A stretch of 64,000 nucleotides of DNA from Saccharothrix deserti (GTDB lineage Bacteria > Actinomycetota > Actinomycetes > Mycobacteriales > Pseudonocardiaceae). Under the pieces are notes generated by a model, which worked only from the letters and a program-made list of their open reading frames with translations, did no database searches and was not told the DNA's origin. The position numbers and the translations under genes are program-made. Numbering within the stretch: the stretch's first letter is position 1; each line of letters opens with the position of its first letter. The stretch is from NCBI RefSeq assembly GCF_009769385.1, contig NZ_VKAB01000033.1, positions 53,964 through 117,963 on the forward strand, in the 5' to 3' direction. Shown here in pieces: positions 41,761 through 50,019 of the stretch.

Positions 41761-44700
41761 GGACCGTCTTCGTCAGCTACCGCACAGGGGATGTGGAGTT
41801 CGCGGCCGGGGCGATCGCGACGATGCTCAAGGAACGAATCGGGAAGAACGAGGTCTTCTACGCGCCGCAGTCGATCGAACTGGGCAGCCCCTTCGACGCC
41901 GACCTCCTCGCGGAGGTGCGTGCGTGTCCGGTGCTGTTGGCGGTCGTCGGACCGCACTGGCTCACCGCCACCAGGCGGTCCGGCGGCAGGAAGTTGGACG
42001 ACCCGGATGACTGGGTGCGCCGCGAGATCGCCGAGGGTCTGCGTTGTGGGAACCGGGTGATCATCGTCCTGCTGGACGGTGCTGTGCTGCCCTCGGCACG
42101 GGAATTGCCGGACGAGATCGCCGAGTTGGCCGGCCGCCAGTACCGTCGGATGTCCTACCGCAGCGTGCCGCAGGACATCGAACGCCTGGTCGTCGACCTG
42201 CTCGAACTCCCCGAGTTCGCGCACGTGTGCCTCTCCGGGAGCGAGGACCTGAACGGTTGGTGGCAGCGGTGGGTGAAGGAACACCCGCTGTTCCCGTCGG
42301 AGGTGTTGCTCGCCGGGCGAGAGGCGGAGGCGGCGGAACTGCGCTCGTCGGTGGAAGCGGGTTCTCCTCTTCTGGAGGTCTGCGGAGACTCCGTCGAGGA
42401 GATGCTGGTCTTCGTCAACGCGGCACTGCTGCCGTTGACGCGGTGGGATGTGCGGATCGTCCACGAGGCGGCCGCCTGGGACCGGTACGCGGCGAGCAAG
42501 CGGAGCCTGGTCTTGGTGCCCGCGTTCGACGAGCCCGATCTCACTGCTCTCGGACATCACCGCGTCGTGCTACCCCGTGCGCACGGTGGCACTGGACTGC
42601 AGGTGCCGCAGGTCGGGTTCCAAGAGGTGATGGCTGCGTTCGAATCCGTCGGTTGTTCCCGTGACGAGGCACTTCGCTATGCGACCCGGGCGAGGCGCGG
42701 GCTTCCCGTGCTGTGGCGCGACCTGTCGAGGACGGGCCGGTCTCCGGCACCCGAGAGCACGCAGGTCGAGGCTGATCGTGGGGCGCTCGCCGCGGCTGTG
42801 TCCGCCGGCCCGCTCCGGCTCCTCAAGCTCGACGGGGTCGTGACCGAGGCCGGTGCGCTGATCGACTCGGACCCGGCGCGTGCGGCCGAGCTGTACGGGC
42901 TCGTGGCCGATCGGTTGCTCGACCACGGTTTCGTGGTACCTGCCGCGTCGGTGCGCCGCGGCCAGGCCGAGGCGCTGCGGAACGCCGGTGAGGGCGACCG
43001 GGCCGCCACGCTCATCCTGGAACTGTTCTGGCAGCAGGTCGACGACGGTGTGGCGTCCTGGAAGACCGCCGTACCGTTGGACACTTCGTTGAGCCCGGAC
43101 GTCGCTCGGGCGGTGGCCGTCGCATCCCGCGGTGGCGACGTGCTCTTGGGGTACGGGGCGGCGATCGACGAGGTCGCGAGCGCGTTCGACAACCTCGTGC
43201 TCGACGATCTCCACCGCTTGGACGCGGCGGTGTTCCTGAGCGAGCAGGCTCTCGCGGCCCGTCGTCAAGACGTGGTGGCAGCACGGCTCGACGTGCTGAC
43301 GTCGATGGCGGACGTCACGGAGGAGCAGGGATCGAGGGCCGAGCGGTTGGTCGCACGCCTGGGTATGTGCGTCGCCGAGTCGACCGGTGAGTGGGAACGG
43401 CTCAAACGACGGGCTCGTCGGGAGTTCGCCCCTTGGCACGGGCCGTGGATCACCGCCCGTCACGCGCGCCGCCTGGCGATCGGGAACGACCTCGACCTGG
43501 CCTGTGACGCTTACGAGGAAGCCGTTTCCGACGCGGTCGTGGCCGGTATGAACGATGAGGCCGCGGAGTGGCTGGATGCGCTGCGCGTCGTTCGCGACCG
43601 CCTCGGGCGGCTGCCCGACGAGGGGGACCAGCAGCACTTCTTGGCCCGGCACCTGCGGTCGATGCCGGCTCTCACCAAGTTGCCGGGTAGTCGGACGATC
43701 AGGGAACGGGCGATGGGTCGCGTGTCCGACGGCAGCCCGGTTCGTGCGTTGGGCCTGTTGTCCCAATGGCGGTGGCAGGCGTACGTGCGTGCCGGGTTGG
43801 CGGACGAGATCCAGGCGACTCGTGAACTGGGCTGCCTGTTGGCCGCGAACAAGGAGCCTCGTGACGGCCTGCGCGAGCTCGTCTGGGCCGGGGCACGAGA
43901 GGCGGCGGTGGCGGTGGCCGGTGTGCTGCCCGCACAGCCAGTGCGCTGGCGTGAGGACGTCGCGACCGCCGGTGCGGCTCAGCAGAGCGCTGCCTTGGCC
44001 GCGGTGGCCGCTTCCGCGGATCTGCTGGTCGACGAGGACGTGCCCGGTTGGGTCGAGTTCGCGCTGGACGTCGTGAAGGCGCCACCGCGCTGCACGGAGG
44101 CCGACGACCTGGTCGGACGGGCGTGCGGACTGATCGCGGCGCTCGCGCCTTGCCTCACCGAGACACAGGCCGCCACGGCGCTGGACGTCGCCGGCCCGAT
44201 CGACCTCGAAGAGCACGGCACATTGTTGGTGGACATCGCCGAGAAGCACGGGCCACTCGCCGAACGCGCCTTGGCCCTGCTGCTGGCGCGCCTCCCGCAC
44301 GGCGACCACTACGCCGACGTGGCCTTGGGACCGAAAGGTGCGCCGCTGCTCCGGGCACACGCCGATTTCGTCGCTTCAAGCCTGGCGTTCGTCGACAACC
44401 ACCACGCCCACTTGGTGCTGGCCCTCGTGGGCCGTCCAACCGATCGTGCCCGCGCGCACGCACGTGCGTTGGCGGAACAAGTCTTCGCTCGTCCCGAACC
44501 GGTCCCCGGTCGCATGTCCATCTACCGGGGCTACCAGGACATGCCGCTGGTCGCCGGCCTGCTCGAGCCTGAGTTGCTGGCCCGGCTCGGCGACACGCTG
44601 CTCCGGCAGGCACGCGACTGCCGCGACACGGCCGGCAACCGGCGGACGGCCCTCGAAGGACTGGCTCTGCTGGCTTCGCAACTCGCGGTCGATCACCGCC

Positions 44701-45317
44701 GGGAGCTCTTCGACGCGCTGCGCCCGTTTGCCCGCGGTGAGTGCGACGGCAGTGCGGGCGACGAGATGTTCACCGGGATGAAGCACCCTTTGAGCTGGTA
44801 CCGAGCCGATCTCGGGCCGAGCACGCTCTCCGACATCGCGGTCTGCGCGTGCGCGAGTCTGGCCATGACCGACGAGGAGCGCGCCTTCGTCCGGGAACAC
44901 GCGGTTCGGTTGCTCACCGGGCACGACGACGTGCACGTGCCGACACTCGTGCGGAGCCTCGGGCTGAGCGTCGACGACGTGGCACTCCTGCCGCGCAGCC
45001 GTCCGGAAGTCCACGCGCTCGCCGCGTGGCTGTGGGCCGACCGGCCGGATGACCGCGAACTGGGGTTGAGGTTCGCGAGCAGTCCGGATCGGGTGGTCCG
45101 GGCCAGTCTCGCGGCGGCACTGGGTGGACGGCCGGAACACCGCGATGTGCGAGAAGTGCTCACCCGCGATCCGTGCCGCAGCGTTCGCAGGCTCCTCGCC
45201 TTGACGCCGCAGCGGTTCGACTCGGCTCCGATTCGAGGGGACTACGCGATCTACTGCGGCACCGGTGTCTCCCAAACAGCTCCGCACACCAAGTGGAGGC
45301 TGCAGATCGGCTGTTAG
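41757..45317 (+). CDS. TIR domain protein with degenerate NTPase-like segment and long alpha-solenoid
   Basis: This is a 1186-residue protein. Residues 1-155 form a TIR domain: VFVSYRTGDVEFAA at the start, YAPQSIELGSPFDADLLAEV, and DWVRREIAEGL, where Glu90 is at the position of the catalytic Glu of TIR NADases. Residues about 185-265 look like a STAND-type NTPase start (GREAEAAELRSSVE) with the P-loop degenerated (LLEVCGDSVEEML, no GKS/T) and a Walker-B-like strand (SLVLVPAFDEPD). From about 330 onwards the protein is a helical repeat solenoid, TPR-like and later HEAT-like (VVRASLAAALGGRPEHRDV). The GTG start is coupled to the upstream gene. An NAD+-depleting effector with a built-in sensor arm is likely, by analogy with known TIR immunity proteins. 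Confidence 0.82.
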   Translation: MRTVFVSYRTGDVEFAAGAIATMLKERIGKNEVFYAPQSIELGSPFDADLLAEVRACPVLLAVVGPHWLTATRRSGGRKLDDPDDWVRREIAEGLRCGNRVIIVLLDGAVLPSARELPDEIAELAGRQYRRMSYRSVPQDIERLVVDLLELPEFAHVCLSGSEDLNGWWQRWVKEHPLFPSEVLLAGREAEAAELRSSVEAGSPLLEVCGDSVEEMLVFVNAALLPLTRWDVRIVHEAAAWDRYAASKRSLVLVPAFDEPDLTALGHHRVVLPRAHGGTGLQVPQVGFQEVMAAFESVGCSRDEALRYATRARRGLPVLWRDLSRTGRSPAPESTQVEADRGALAAAVSAGPLRLLKLDGVVTEAGALIDSDPARAAELYGLVADRLLDHGFVVPAASVRRGQAEALRNAGEGDRAATLILELFWQQVDDGVASWKTAVPLDTSLSPDVARAVAVASRGGDVLLGYGAAIDEVASAFDNLVLDDLHRLDAAVFLSEQALAARRQDVVAARLDVLTSMADVTEEQGSRAERLVARLGMCVAESTGEWERLKRRARREFAPWHGPWITARHARRLAIGNDLDLACDAYEEAVSDAVVAGMNDEAAEWLDALRVVRDRLGRLPDEGDQQHFLARHLRSMPALTKLPGSRTIRERAMGRVSDGSPVRALGLLSQWRWQAYVRAGLADEIQATRELGCLLAANKEPRDGLRELVWAGAREAAVAVAGVLPAQPVRWREDVATAGAAQQSAALAAVAASADLLVDEDVPGWVEFALDVVKAPPRCTEADDLVGRACGLIAALAPCLTETQAATALDVAGPIDLEEHGTLLVDIAEKHGPLAERALALLLARLPHGDHYADVALGPKGAPLLRAHADFVASSLAFVDNHHAHLVLALVGRPTDRARAHARALAEQVFARPEPVPGRMSIYRGYQDMPLVAGLLEPELLARLGDTLLRQARDCRDTAGNRRTALEGLALLASQLAVDHRRELFDALRPFARGECDGSAGDEMFTGMKHPLSWYRADLGPSTLSDIAVCACASLAMTDEERAFVREHAVRLLTGHDDVHVPTLVRSLGLSVDDVALLPRSRPEVHALAAWLWADRPDDRELGLRFASSPDRVVRASLAAALGGRPEHRDVREVLTRDPCRSVRRLLALTPQRFDSAPIRGDYAIYCGTGVSQTAPHTKWRLQIGC

Positions 45318-45328
45318 CGGTTGATGAC

Positions 45329-45343
45329 GCTCTCGACGAGAGC
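45329..45343 (+). terminator. Short palindrome after the TIR gene
   Basis: gctctcgacgagagc is a 15-bp palindrome with 7-bp arms, 11 bp after the stop of the TIR protein. It may be a weak terminator. The remaining 140 bp to att copy 3 hold no recognised gene. Confidence 0.3.
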
Positions 45344-45481
45344 ACCACCGGTGTACCTGCGTATATCCTCCGATGGATGGGCCTCGCGTTGCCGTCGATG
45401 CGGTCACCGCGAAGTGGTGAGCAGAACCGGAGACGTTGCGGCACTCCAGGTTTGTTCGAACGACCACCTGGGTCGATTGGC

Positions 45482-45961
45482 CTAGGTCGCGTCGTGTACG
45501 ACGTCTGCCCTCAGATCTGACTCCATCGCCGCTCGGACGCCGCGGACCGCGAGACGGTCCGCGCGTTCGTTCTCCGGGTGCCCCGAGTGGCCCTTCACCC
45601 AGTGCCACTCCACCTGGTGCGGGGTGGTGGCGGCGTCCAGGCGTTGCCACAGGTCGACGTTCTTGACCGGCTGCCTGCCGGACGTCATCCACCCGTTGGT
45701 CTTCCACTTGGTCATCCACGACATGACCCCGTTGCGGACGTACGTGCTGTCGGTGTAGATCCGCACCACCGACGGCCTCCTGAGCGTCTCCAACGCCCGG
45801 ATCGGGGCCATCAGCTCCATCCGGTTGTTCGTGGTGGACTCGGACTCACCGCCGAACAGATCGCGCTCGTGCGCCCCGTACCGCAGCACGGCGCCCCACC
45901 CGCCCGGCCCGGGGTTCCCGCTGCACGCGCCGTCGGTGTAGATCTCCACCACCTGCTCCAT
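45482..45961 (-). CDS. rnhA: Ribonuclease HI; 3' end lies in att copy 3
   Basis: This 159-residue enzyme cleaves the RNA strand of RNA-DNA hybrids. All catalytic residues are present: Asp10 (YTDGACSGNPG), Glu49 (NNRMELMAP), Asp71 (IYTDSTYV), His125 (WVKGHSGHPEN) and Asp135. The ATG at 45961 gives the family start MEQVVEIYTDGA. The last 18 or so codons lie in the 53-bp repeat shared with 39622-39674, so the element was integrated in the 3' end and restored the frame. The present end, DVVHDAT, differs from the end deduced for the empty site, DVVHDAEQA. Confidence 0.95.
   Translation of the reverse strand: MEQVVEIYTDGACSGNPGPGGWGAVLRYGAHERDLFGGESESTTNNRMELMAPIRALETLRRPSVVRIYTDSTYVRNGVMSWMTKWKTNGWMTSGRQPVKNVDLWQRLDAATTPHQVEWHWVKGHSGHPENERADRLAVRGVRAAMESDLRADVVHDAT
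45487..45539. repeat. att copy 3 (right boundary, rnhA 3' end)
   Basis: This 53-bp sequence is identical to 39622-39674. Its core (45495-45522) is also found at 37668-37695. It is the rnhA-side junction, attR, of the tandem array. Integration in the 3' end of a conserved protein gene instead of a tRNA is less common. Confidence 0.9.
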
Positions 45962-46136
45962 GCGGGGAAGATACCGAGCGCCCCGGACGCGCCGGCGGCC
46001 CGATGGGCTGTGTGGGCAACCCGCCATCCGAGACGGGCCGGACCAGCCGAGACACGGCGTTAGGCCGGCCTCCCACCACCGCGCGAAGGTGGGGAGCACG
46101 CCGCTGTTCCGGTCCGGTCATCCTGGTGGAGAAACA

Positions 46137-46994
46137 ATGAAGCTTCCCTCGGGGAAACGGCTTGTCGCAGTGTTTGCCCTGCTCGTGGCGACGACGGCGG
46201 TCGGGGTCGACCGTGCCGCCGCGTCGCCCGACCCGGAGTCGGCCGCCGACTGCGTCGTCAAGCAGGACGGGGAGGTCGGCGCGACCGCCGGCCCCACGGT
46301 GTGGATGGCGGGTGATTCGACCATGGCGAACCCCAGGACGACGTGCCCGGTCGGCTGGGGCAGCCGGTTCGACGCGTTGTTCCGGGACGACGTCACCGTG
46401 GTCAACAGCGCGGTGGCGGGCCGGAGCATCCAGACGTGGCTCTACGAGGGCAACGTCAAGAGCACCATGGACTCCAGCGGCGAGTGCGTGGTCAGTCCCA
46501 CGACGTACGCGCAGCGCTGGCTGGACATGCTGAACGGGATGAAAGCGGGCGACTACCTCGTCATCCAGTTCGGCATCAACGACGGCGACCGCGCCTGCCC
46601 CCGGCACGTCGGCTCGGCGCGCTACCAGCAGCTGCTGGGCGCGATGGCGAAGGCCGCCAAGGACCGCGGCGCGCGGCCGATCTTCCTGACGCCGGTGTCG
46701 GCGGTCAGGTGCAGCGGCAGCACCGCCGTCGGCAGCCGGGGTTTCCTCACCGAGACCACGAACGCGGCCTCCGCCAACCAGGTCCCGGTGATCGACCTGC
46801 ACCGGTTGAGCTACACGCTCTACAACACGCTCAAGCTGTGCCCGAACAACGGTGACTACACCCAGGGCGCGGTGGGCGCGTTCTTCTGCAACGACCACAC
46901 GCACTTCGAGGCCGCCGGCGCGGAGCAGATCGCGCGCGTCGTCGCGAAGGCGTTGCGGGACCAGAACATCAGCCTCGCCACCTACCTGAAGTAG
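46137..46994 (+). CDS. Secreted SGNH/GDSL hydrolase (rhamnogalacturonan acetylesterase-like)
   Basis: This 285-residue exported esterase has a signal peptide (MKLPSGKRLVAVFALLVATT, cleavage near AAA-SPD). The catalytic Ser61 is in MAGDSTMAN (block I), block II Gly is in NSAVAGRS, Asn in FGINDGD (block III), and the C-terminal Asp and His are in CNDHTHFEAAG (block V). Four or more Cys suggest disulfides outside the cell. The layout matches the rhamnogalacturonan acetylesterase group, which removes acetyl groups from plant cell wall pectin. It is preceded by ggtggag. Confidence 0.9.
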   Translation: MKLPSGKRLVAVFALLVATTAVGVDRAAASPDPESAADCVVKQDGEVGATAGPTVWMAGDSTMANPRTTCPVGWGSRFDALFRDDVTVVNSAVAGRSIQTWLYEGNVKSTMDSSGECVVSPTTYAQRWLDMLNGMKAGDYLVIQFGINDGDRACPRHVGSARYQQLLGAMAKAAKDRGARPIFLTPVSAVRCSGSTAVGSRGFLTETTNAASANQVPVIDLHRLSYTLYNTLKLCPNNGDYTQGAVGAFFCNDHTHFEAAGAEQIARVVAKALRDQNISLATYLK

Positions 46995-47013
46995 CGGCCC
47001 TGAAGTAGCGGCC
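46986..47013. repeat. 14-bp tandem duplication at the stop codon
   Basis: ctgaagtagcggcc is present twice without a gap. It covers the last codons and stop of the SGNH gene, so the stop is duplicated. It probably arose by replication slippage. Confidence 0.85.
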
Positions 47014-47016
47014 ACC

Positions 47017-47049
47017 GTCCCGCTCCGCCCCCACCCGGCGGAGCGGGAC
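47017..47049 (+). terminator. Terminator of the SGNH hydrolase gene
   Basis: A perfect 13-bp stem (gtcccgctccgcc with its complement at 47037-47049) has a 7-nt loop, 22 bp after the stop codon. It lies between two convergent genes. Confidence 0.7.
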
Positions 47050-47093
47050 ACCGGGTCGTCCACGTGACCGTGCTGACCGGACGCCGGTGAGGG

Positions 47094-48065
47094 CTACAAC
47101 GTCAGCATCACCCGCTGTTCGAGCTGCCCGACGACCAGCTGCGTCGGCTGATACCCCTGCGGGACGACGAAACAGACCAGCCCGGTGACCGTTCGCCCGA
47201 CAACGGACTCGTGGTCGAACGCGCCGGGCGCGCCCGCGCAGTCACGCACCAACCCCGGTCGGCCGTGCTCGTCCGCGCGGAGTTCGAGCGGGATCGGGAA
47301 GTCCGTGAGCCGGGTCGCCTCGACCCGCACCGTCACCACCTCGAACTCGCTCAACCACGCCGCCGCACCTTCAGGTGCCCCACGCCGGACGTCGGAGGCG
47401 CGCAAGGTGAAGTCCTCGTTGCGCACGACCCCACCGCGCTCCACGGTCGGTGGTTCGCCTCCCCGCGAGTACCTGCCGGACAGGTCCGGCACGGGTCCGG
47501 TCGAGTCGATGAACGCCCCGCGCCCGAAACCCGACGGCGAGAGCAGCACGAACCCGGCGATCACCGCACCGCACACAACGGCCGCCAGGACCCCACGCGG
47601 ACCGAGACCGGACGAAATCACGCGCCGCCCAGCGACCAGCATCCAGCCGGCGAACAGCACCGCCACCACGCCCGCGACCGCCGGCACGGCCTTCCACACC
47701 CGATCGTGTGATTTCACCAGGGCGTCGGCCCCGCGCACGGAGAGCACGCGGTGCGTCAACGACGACAGCCGCACGACCACCGGGTCCGTGATGCCGAACT
47801 CCTCGTTCCCCGGAAGGCTGATCGCCCGACCGTCCTCCGCGCGCGCCTCCACCGTGTAGAAGGTGTCGGGCCCGTCCTGGCTCTCGACGGTTTCGCTGTC
47901 GTACACGCTGACGACGGCGCGCACGGTGTACGTCCCGGCGAGGCCCTCGGCGATCCAGCGTCCGCCGAAGGACGCCATCGCACCCAGGCCGACACCGACC
48001 AGAACCAGCGCCGCGACCGCTTTGAGCTTCCTCACGTCCGGCTTCGGCGCGTTCCCCAGGAGCAC
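47094..48065 (-). CDS. Membrane protein with three helices, unknown function
   Basis: This 323-residue protein has a first membrane helix near residues 15-35 (LKAVAALVLVGVGLGAMASF), an external domain, two more helices around 120-175 (AVAGVVAVLFAGWMLVAG and VLAAVVCGAVIAGFVLLS), and a C-terminal external domain with strands (VVTVRVEATRLTDFPIPLEL, ending LEQRVMLTL). The outline resembles DUF3592-type proteins in the first half, but this is a weak comparison. GTG 48065 was chosen as start. Function unknown. Confidence 0.7.
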   Translation of the reverse strand: MLLGNAPKPDVRKLKAVAALVLVGVGLGAMASFGGRWIAEGLAGTYTVRAVVSVYDSETVESQDGPDTFYTVEARAEDGRAISLPGNEEFGITDPVVVRLSSLTHRVLSVRGADALVKSHDRVWKAVPAVAGVVAVLFAGWMLVAGRRVISSGLGPRGVLAAVVCGAVIAGFVLLSPSGFGRGAFIDSTGPVPDLSGRYSRGGEPPTVERGGVVRNEDFTLRASDVRRGAPEGAAAWLSEFEVVTVRVEATRLTDFPIPLELRADEHGRPGLVRDCAGAPGAFDHESVVGRTVTGLVCFVVPQGYQPTQLVVGQLEQRVMLTL

Positions 48066-48218
48066 CAACAGCTACCCCGTTCCCTCTGCGGCGAATGACT
48101 TCGACACTACGGACGGTCCCGTCGCGGGAAACCCCGTTGTCCGCGGAAGTTTCCGCCGCGCACACCGTGCCGCCGCACAGAGCGGTCGCCTTCGGTGCGA
48201 ACGGGAACGGAGATCGGT

Positions 48219-48500
48219 GCTGGAGCCTGAGCTGGAACACCCGGAGCTGTTGTGCGGGCTCACCGAGAACACGTCACTGCCCGCCGACCTGCTTGACCCG
48301 ACGTGCACACCGCGGTTGCCGGACGACCTGGCCGTCAGCGCCCCACCGGCGCAGAAGGCCTACCGCGAGATCGCCCGCCACCCCAACGCCGGGCCGCGGG
48401 CACTCGTGCTCCACGGGTCGCGGAGGCCGCCGCGGCCAACCCGTCCCTGCCGCGCGCCGTGATGGAGGACCTGCTGATTCGCCGGGATGGGCGAGGATGG
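48219..48500 (+). pseudogene. Remnant of a leucine-rich-variant (LRV)-like repeat protein
   Basis: The frame begins LEPELEHPELLCGLTENTSL and continues LPADLLD and YREIARHPNAGPRALV. It then changes frame near 48410, after which VAEAAAANPSLPRAVMEDLL matches the next repeat. The pattern NPSLPxxxxEDLL is typical of LRV or HEAT-like repeats in actinomycetes. Only about 90 codons remain, so this is a truncated and frameshifted gene. Confidence 0.5.
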
Positions 48501-48504
48501 GCGG

Positions 48505-49098
48505 GTGAAGTGGTCACGGGCGGTGCGGCATGTCGAGGAGTTGGCGGCCAAGTGCGGCGAGTTGGCGGGTCTGCCGAGTTCGATCCACCCGTTGCGCGTG
48601 GTGCAACTGTGGGCTGTCGGGGACATCCTCGGTGAGCCTCGGGATCTCGAACGGGTGACCGTCGCACTGGTGGTGGATCTCCCGGTCGACGACGTGCCGT
48701 GGTTGAGCGAGCCGCACGGCGCCGAGCACTGGGCCAACGCGACCCGGGTGGCGAAGAACCCGATCAGGCCGCTCTGGCGCTCGTCACGCGCCCCTGTCTG
48801 GAACCACCACGTCGACCGGCCCGCTCTGGTGTGGGACTCGGTGGACGGGACCGTGGAGGAGACCCTGGCCGCGCTCGCCGACGGGCGTGGTGAGGAGGTT
48901 CGCCTGCCCGCGCCCACGGCGGACGAGATGCGTGCACGGCTCCGTGACGAGTTGGCGGTGAGCCTGCGGGCACTGCGCCGTCACACCCGTGCCTACGAGG
49001 ACAAACGCTGGAGTCCCGGCAAGCTCACGGCGGTGTCGGACGCGCTGTGGCGGGTCAGTGACGGTTACCTCGACGTGCTGGACGCGTCGGTCGGGTGA
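48505..49098 (+). CDS. DUF7711-like protein
   Basis: This 197-residue soluble protein starts VKWSRAVRHVEELAAKCGEL. Further motifs are PLRVVQLWAVGDILGEPRDLE, WANATRVAKNPIRPLWRSS and PVWNHHVDRPALVWDS, a set that recurs in a conserved actinomycete family (DUF7711, nucleotidyltransferase-like in outline). The function is unknown. GTG 48505 gives the usual start; an ATG at 48487 is possible. Its 3' end overlaps the convergent phosphorylase gene by 34 bp. Confidence 0.75.
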   Translation: MKWSRAVRHVEELAAKCGELAGLPSSIHPLRVVQLWAVGDILGEPRDLERVTVALVVDLPVDDVPWLSEPHGAEHWANATRVAKNPIRPLWRSSRAPVWNHHVDRPALVWDSVDGTVEETLAALADGRGEEVRLPAPTADEMRARLRDELAVSLRALRRHTRAYEDKRWSPGKLTAVSDALWRVSDGYLDVLDASVG

Positions 49099-49847
49099 AT
49101 CCGGGCGGTGGCTTCGATGGCCAGGGTGAGCAGGTCGGCGCGCGCGTCGCTGCTGGTCCAGTCGCGTGAGTCCCAGGTCGGGCCGCTGAGGTCGTCGGCG
49201 GCGTAGAGGAGCAGGCCCAGTTTCACGCCGCGGAACCGTGCGGCTGCCAGCAGCGCCGACGCCTCCATCTCCACGACCAGGCACCCTTGATCCCGGCGGG
49301 CCTTCACCGACGCCCTGGTCTCCCGGAAGGGCGCGTCCGTGGTCCACGTCAACCCGGTGACGTGGGGGACGGACCGTTCGGCGAGCAGGCCGACGAGGGC
49401 TTCCACCACGTCCCGGTCGACGTCGATCGCGGACGCGGGCGGCGCGTAGTGGAACGACGTCCCCTCGTCCCGGATCGCCCCGGTCGCCACCACCGCGCGT
49501 CCGAGCACCAGTCCGGGCACGAGCGCCCCGGCGCTGCCGCACAGCACGATGTCGCGCACACCACCGGCGATCACCCGTTCGAGATGGTGCACGGCGGCCG
49601 GGGCACCCACTCCAGGGTGGAACACGACCACCGGGGCGCCGTCATCGACCACGTAGATGCCGTGCCCGCCCATCTCCTCCGTGAACCGGCCCACCAGCCG
49701 GGCGATACCCCGTTCGTGCAAGGCCTCGATCTGCTCGTGGAAGTAGCACAGCACCGCCCGCTCCGGCCACGGCTCGGACAACTCCGGCGCGGACGGGGTG
49801 ATCAACGCGTCGACGTCGGGGTCGAACCGGAGCAGCGGCAGGTCCAC
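49065..49847 (-). CDS. Nucleoside phosphorylase family protein
   Basis: This 260-residue protein has the PNP/UDP phosphorylase fold. Signature features are VVFHPGVGAPAAVHHLE, VRDIVLCGSAGALVPGL with the phosphate-binding Gly-rich loop, and CLVVEMEASALLAAARF, the base/ribose-binding MExE region. It probably cleaves nucleosides to base and ribose-1-phosphate; specificity is unclear. GTG 49847 follows gggggc and begins at the family start VDLPLLRFDP. A strong 18-bp hairpin lies 67-112 nt upstream in its presumed leader. Confidence 0.88.
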   Translation of the reverse strand: MDLPLLRFDPDVDALITPSAPELSEPWPERAVLCYFHEQIEALHERGIARLVGRFTEEMGGHGIYVVDDGAPVVVFHPGVGAPAAVHHLERVIAGGVRDIVLCGSAGALVPGLVLGRAVVATGAIRDEGTSFHYAPPASAIDVDRDVVEALVGLLAERSVPHVTGLTWTTDAPFRETRASVKARRDQGCLVVEMEASALLAAARFRGVKLGLLLYAADDLSGPTWDSRDWTSSDARADLLTLAIEATARIHPTDASSTSR

Positions 49848-49913
49848 GCCCCCGAGTCTGACCGAGAGCCGATCACCGGACCAGGCCTTTTGCCGGGCCC
49901 GGTAGTCGAGGAC

Positions 49914-49959
49914 GGTGATCCGCTGTCCTGGTCGACCCTTCCCAGGACAGCGGATCACC
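49914..49959. repeat. 18-bp perfect hairpin in the divergent gap before the phosphorylase gene
   Basis: ggtgatccgctgtcctgg (49914-49931) pairs with 49942-49959 around a 10-nt loop. It lies in the 172-bp gap between the phosphorylase and the antitoxin starts. It could be a leader hairpin, a terminator insulating the two units, or a relic terminator of a lost gene. Confidence 0.75.
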
Positions 49960-50007
49960 TGAACGGGCAATAGGTCAAGCTGAGTAGCTCCTTGTGCTAC
50001 GCAGGGC

Positions 50008-50013
50008 TACACT
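50008..50013 (+). promoter_or_regulatory. -10 element of the Phd-VapC operon, leaderless start
   Basis: tacact lies 7 nt before the GTG at 50020, so transcription would start at or near that codon and the antitoxin mRNA would be leaderless. Repeats of gctac around 49996-50010 may bind the antitoxin. Confidence 0.4.
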
Positions 50014-50019
50014 GTGTCG

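Larger units (their letters stand above)
39630..45522. mobile_element. Integrative element E2 (about 5.9 kb) carrying an XRE/TIR cassette
   Basis: E2 is bounded by the 28-bp cores of att copies 2 and 3, which lie in a 53-bp perfect direct repeat. Its content is a divergent pair: an XRE-TPR regulator on the minus strand, and a coupled two-gene operon on the plus strand (sigma-like HTH protein and a 1186-residue TIR protein). There is no integrase, transposase, replication or transfer gene, so it is a cargo-only element that must be mobilised in trans, possibly once by the integrase of E1. Confidence 0.75.

Noticed and set aside
42570..44360. A 596-codon open frame antisense to the TIR protein gene
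   Set aside because: Long antisense frames are common in high-GC genes. The residues are rich in Arg, His and Gln with no domain pattern, while the sense frame has clear domains.
37668..45539. The three direct repeats as a CRISPR array or transposon ends
   Set aside because: Spacing is 2 and 6 kb, there are no regular spacers or inverted ends, and one copy is the rnhA gene end, which fits att sites.
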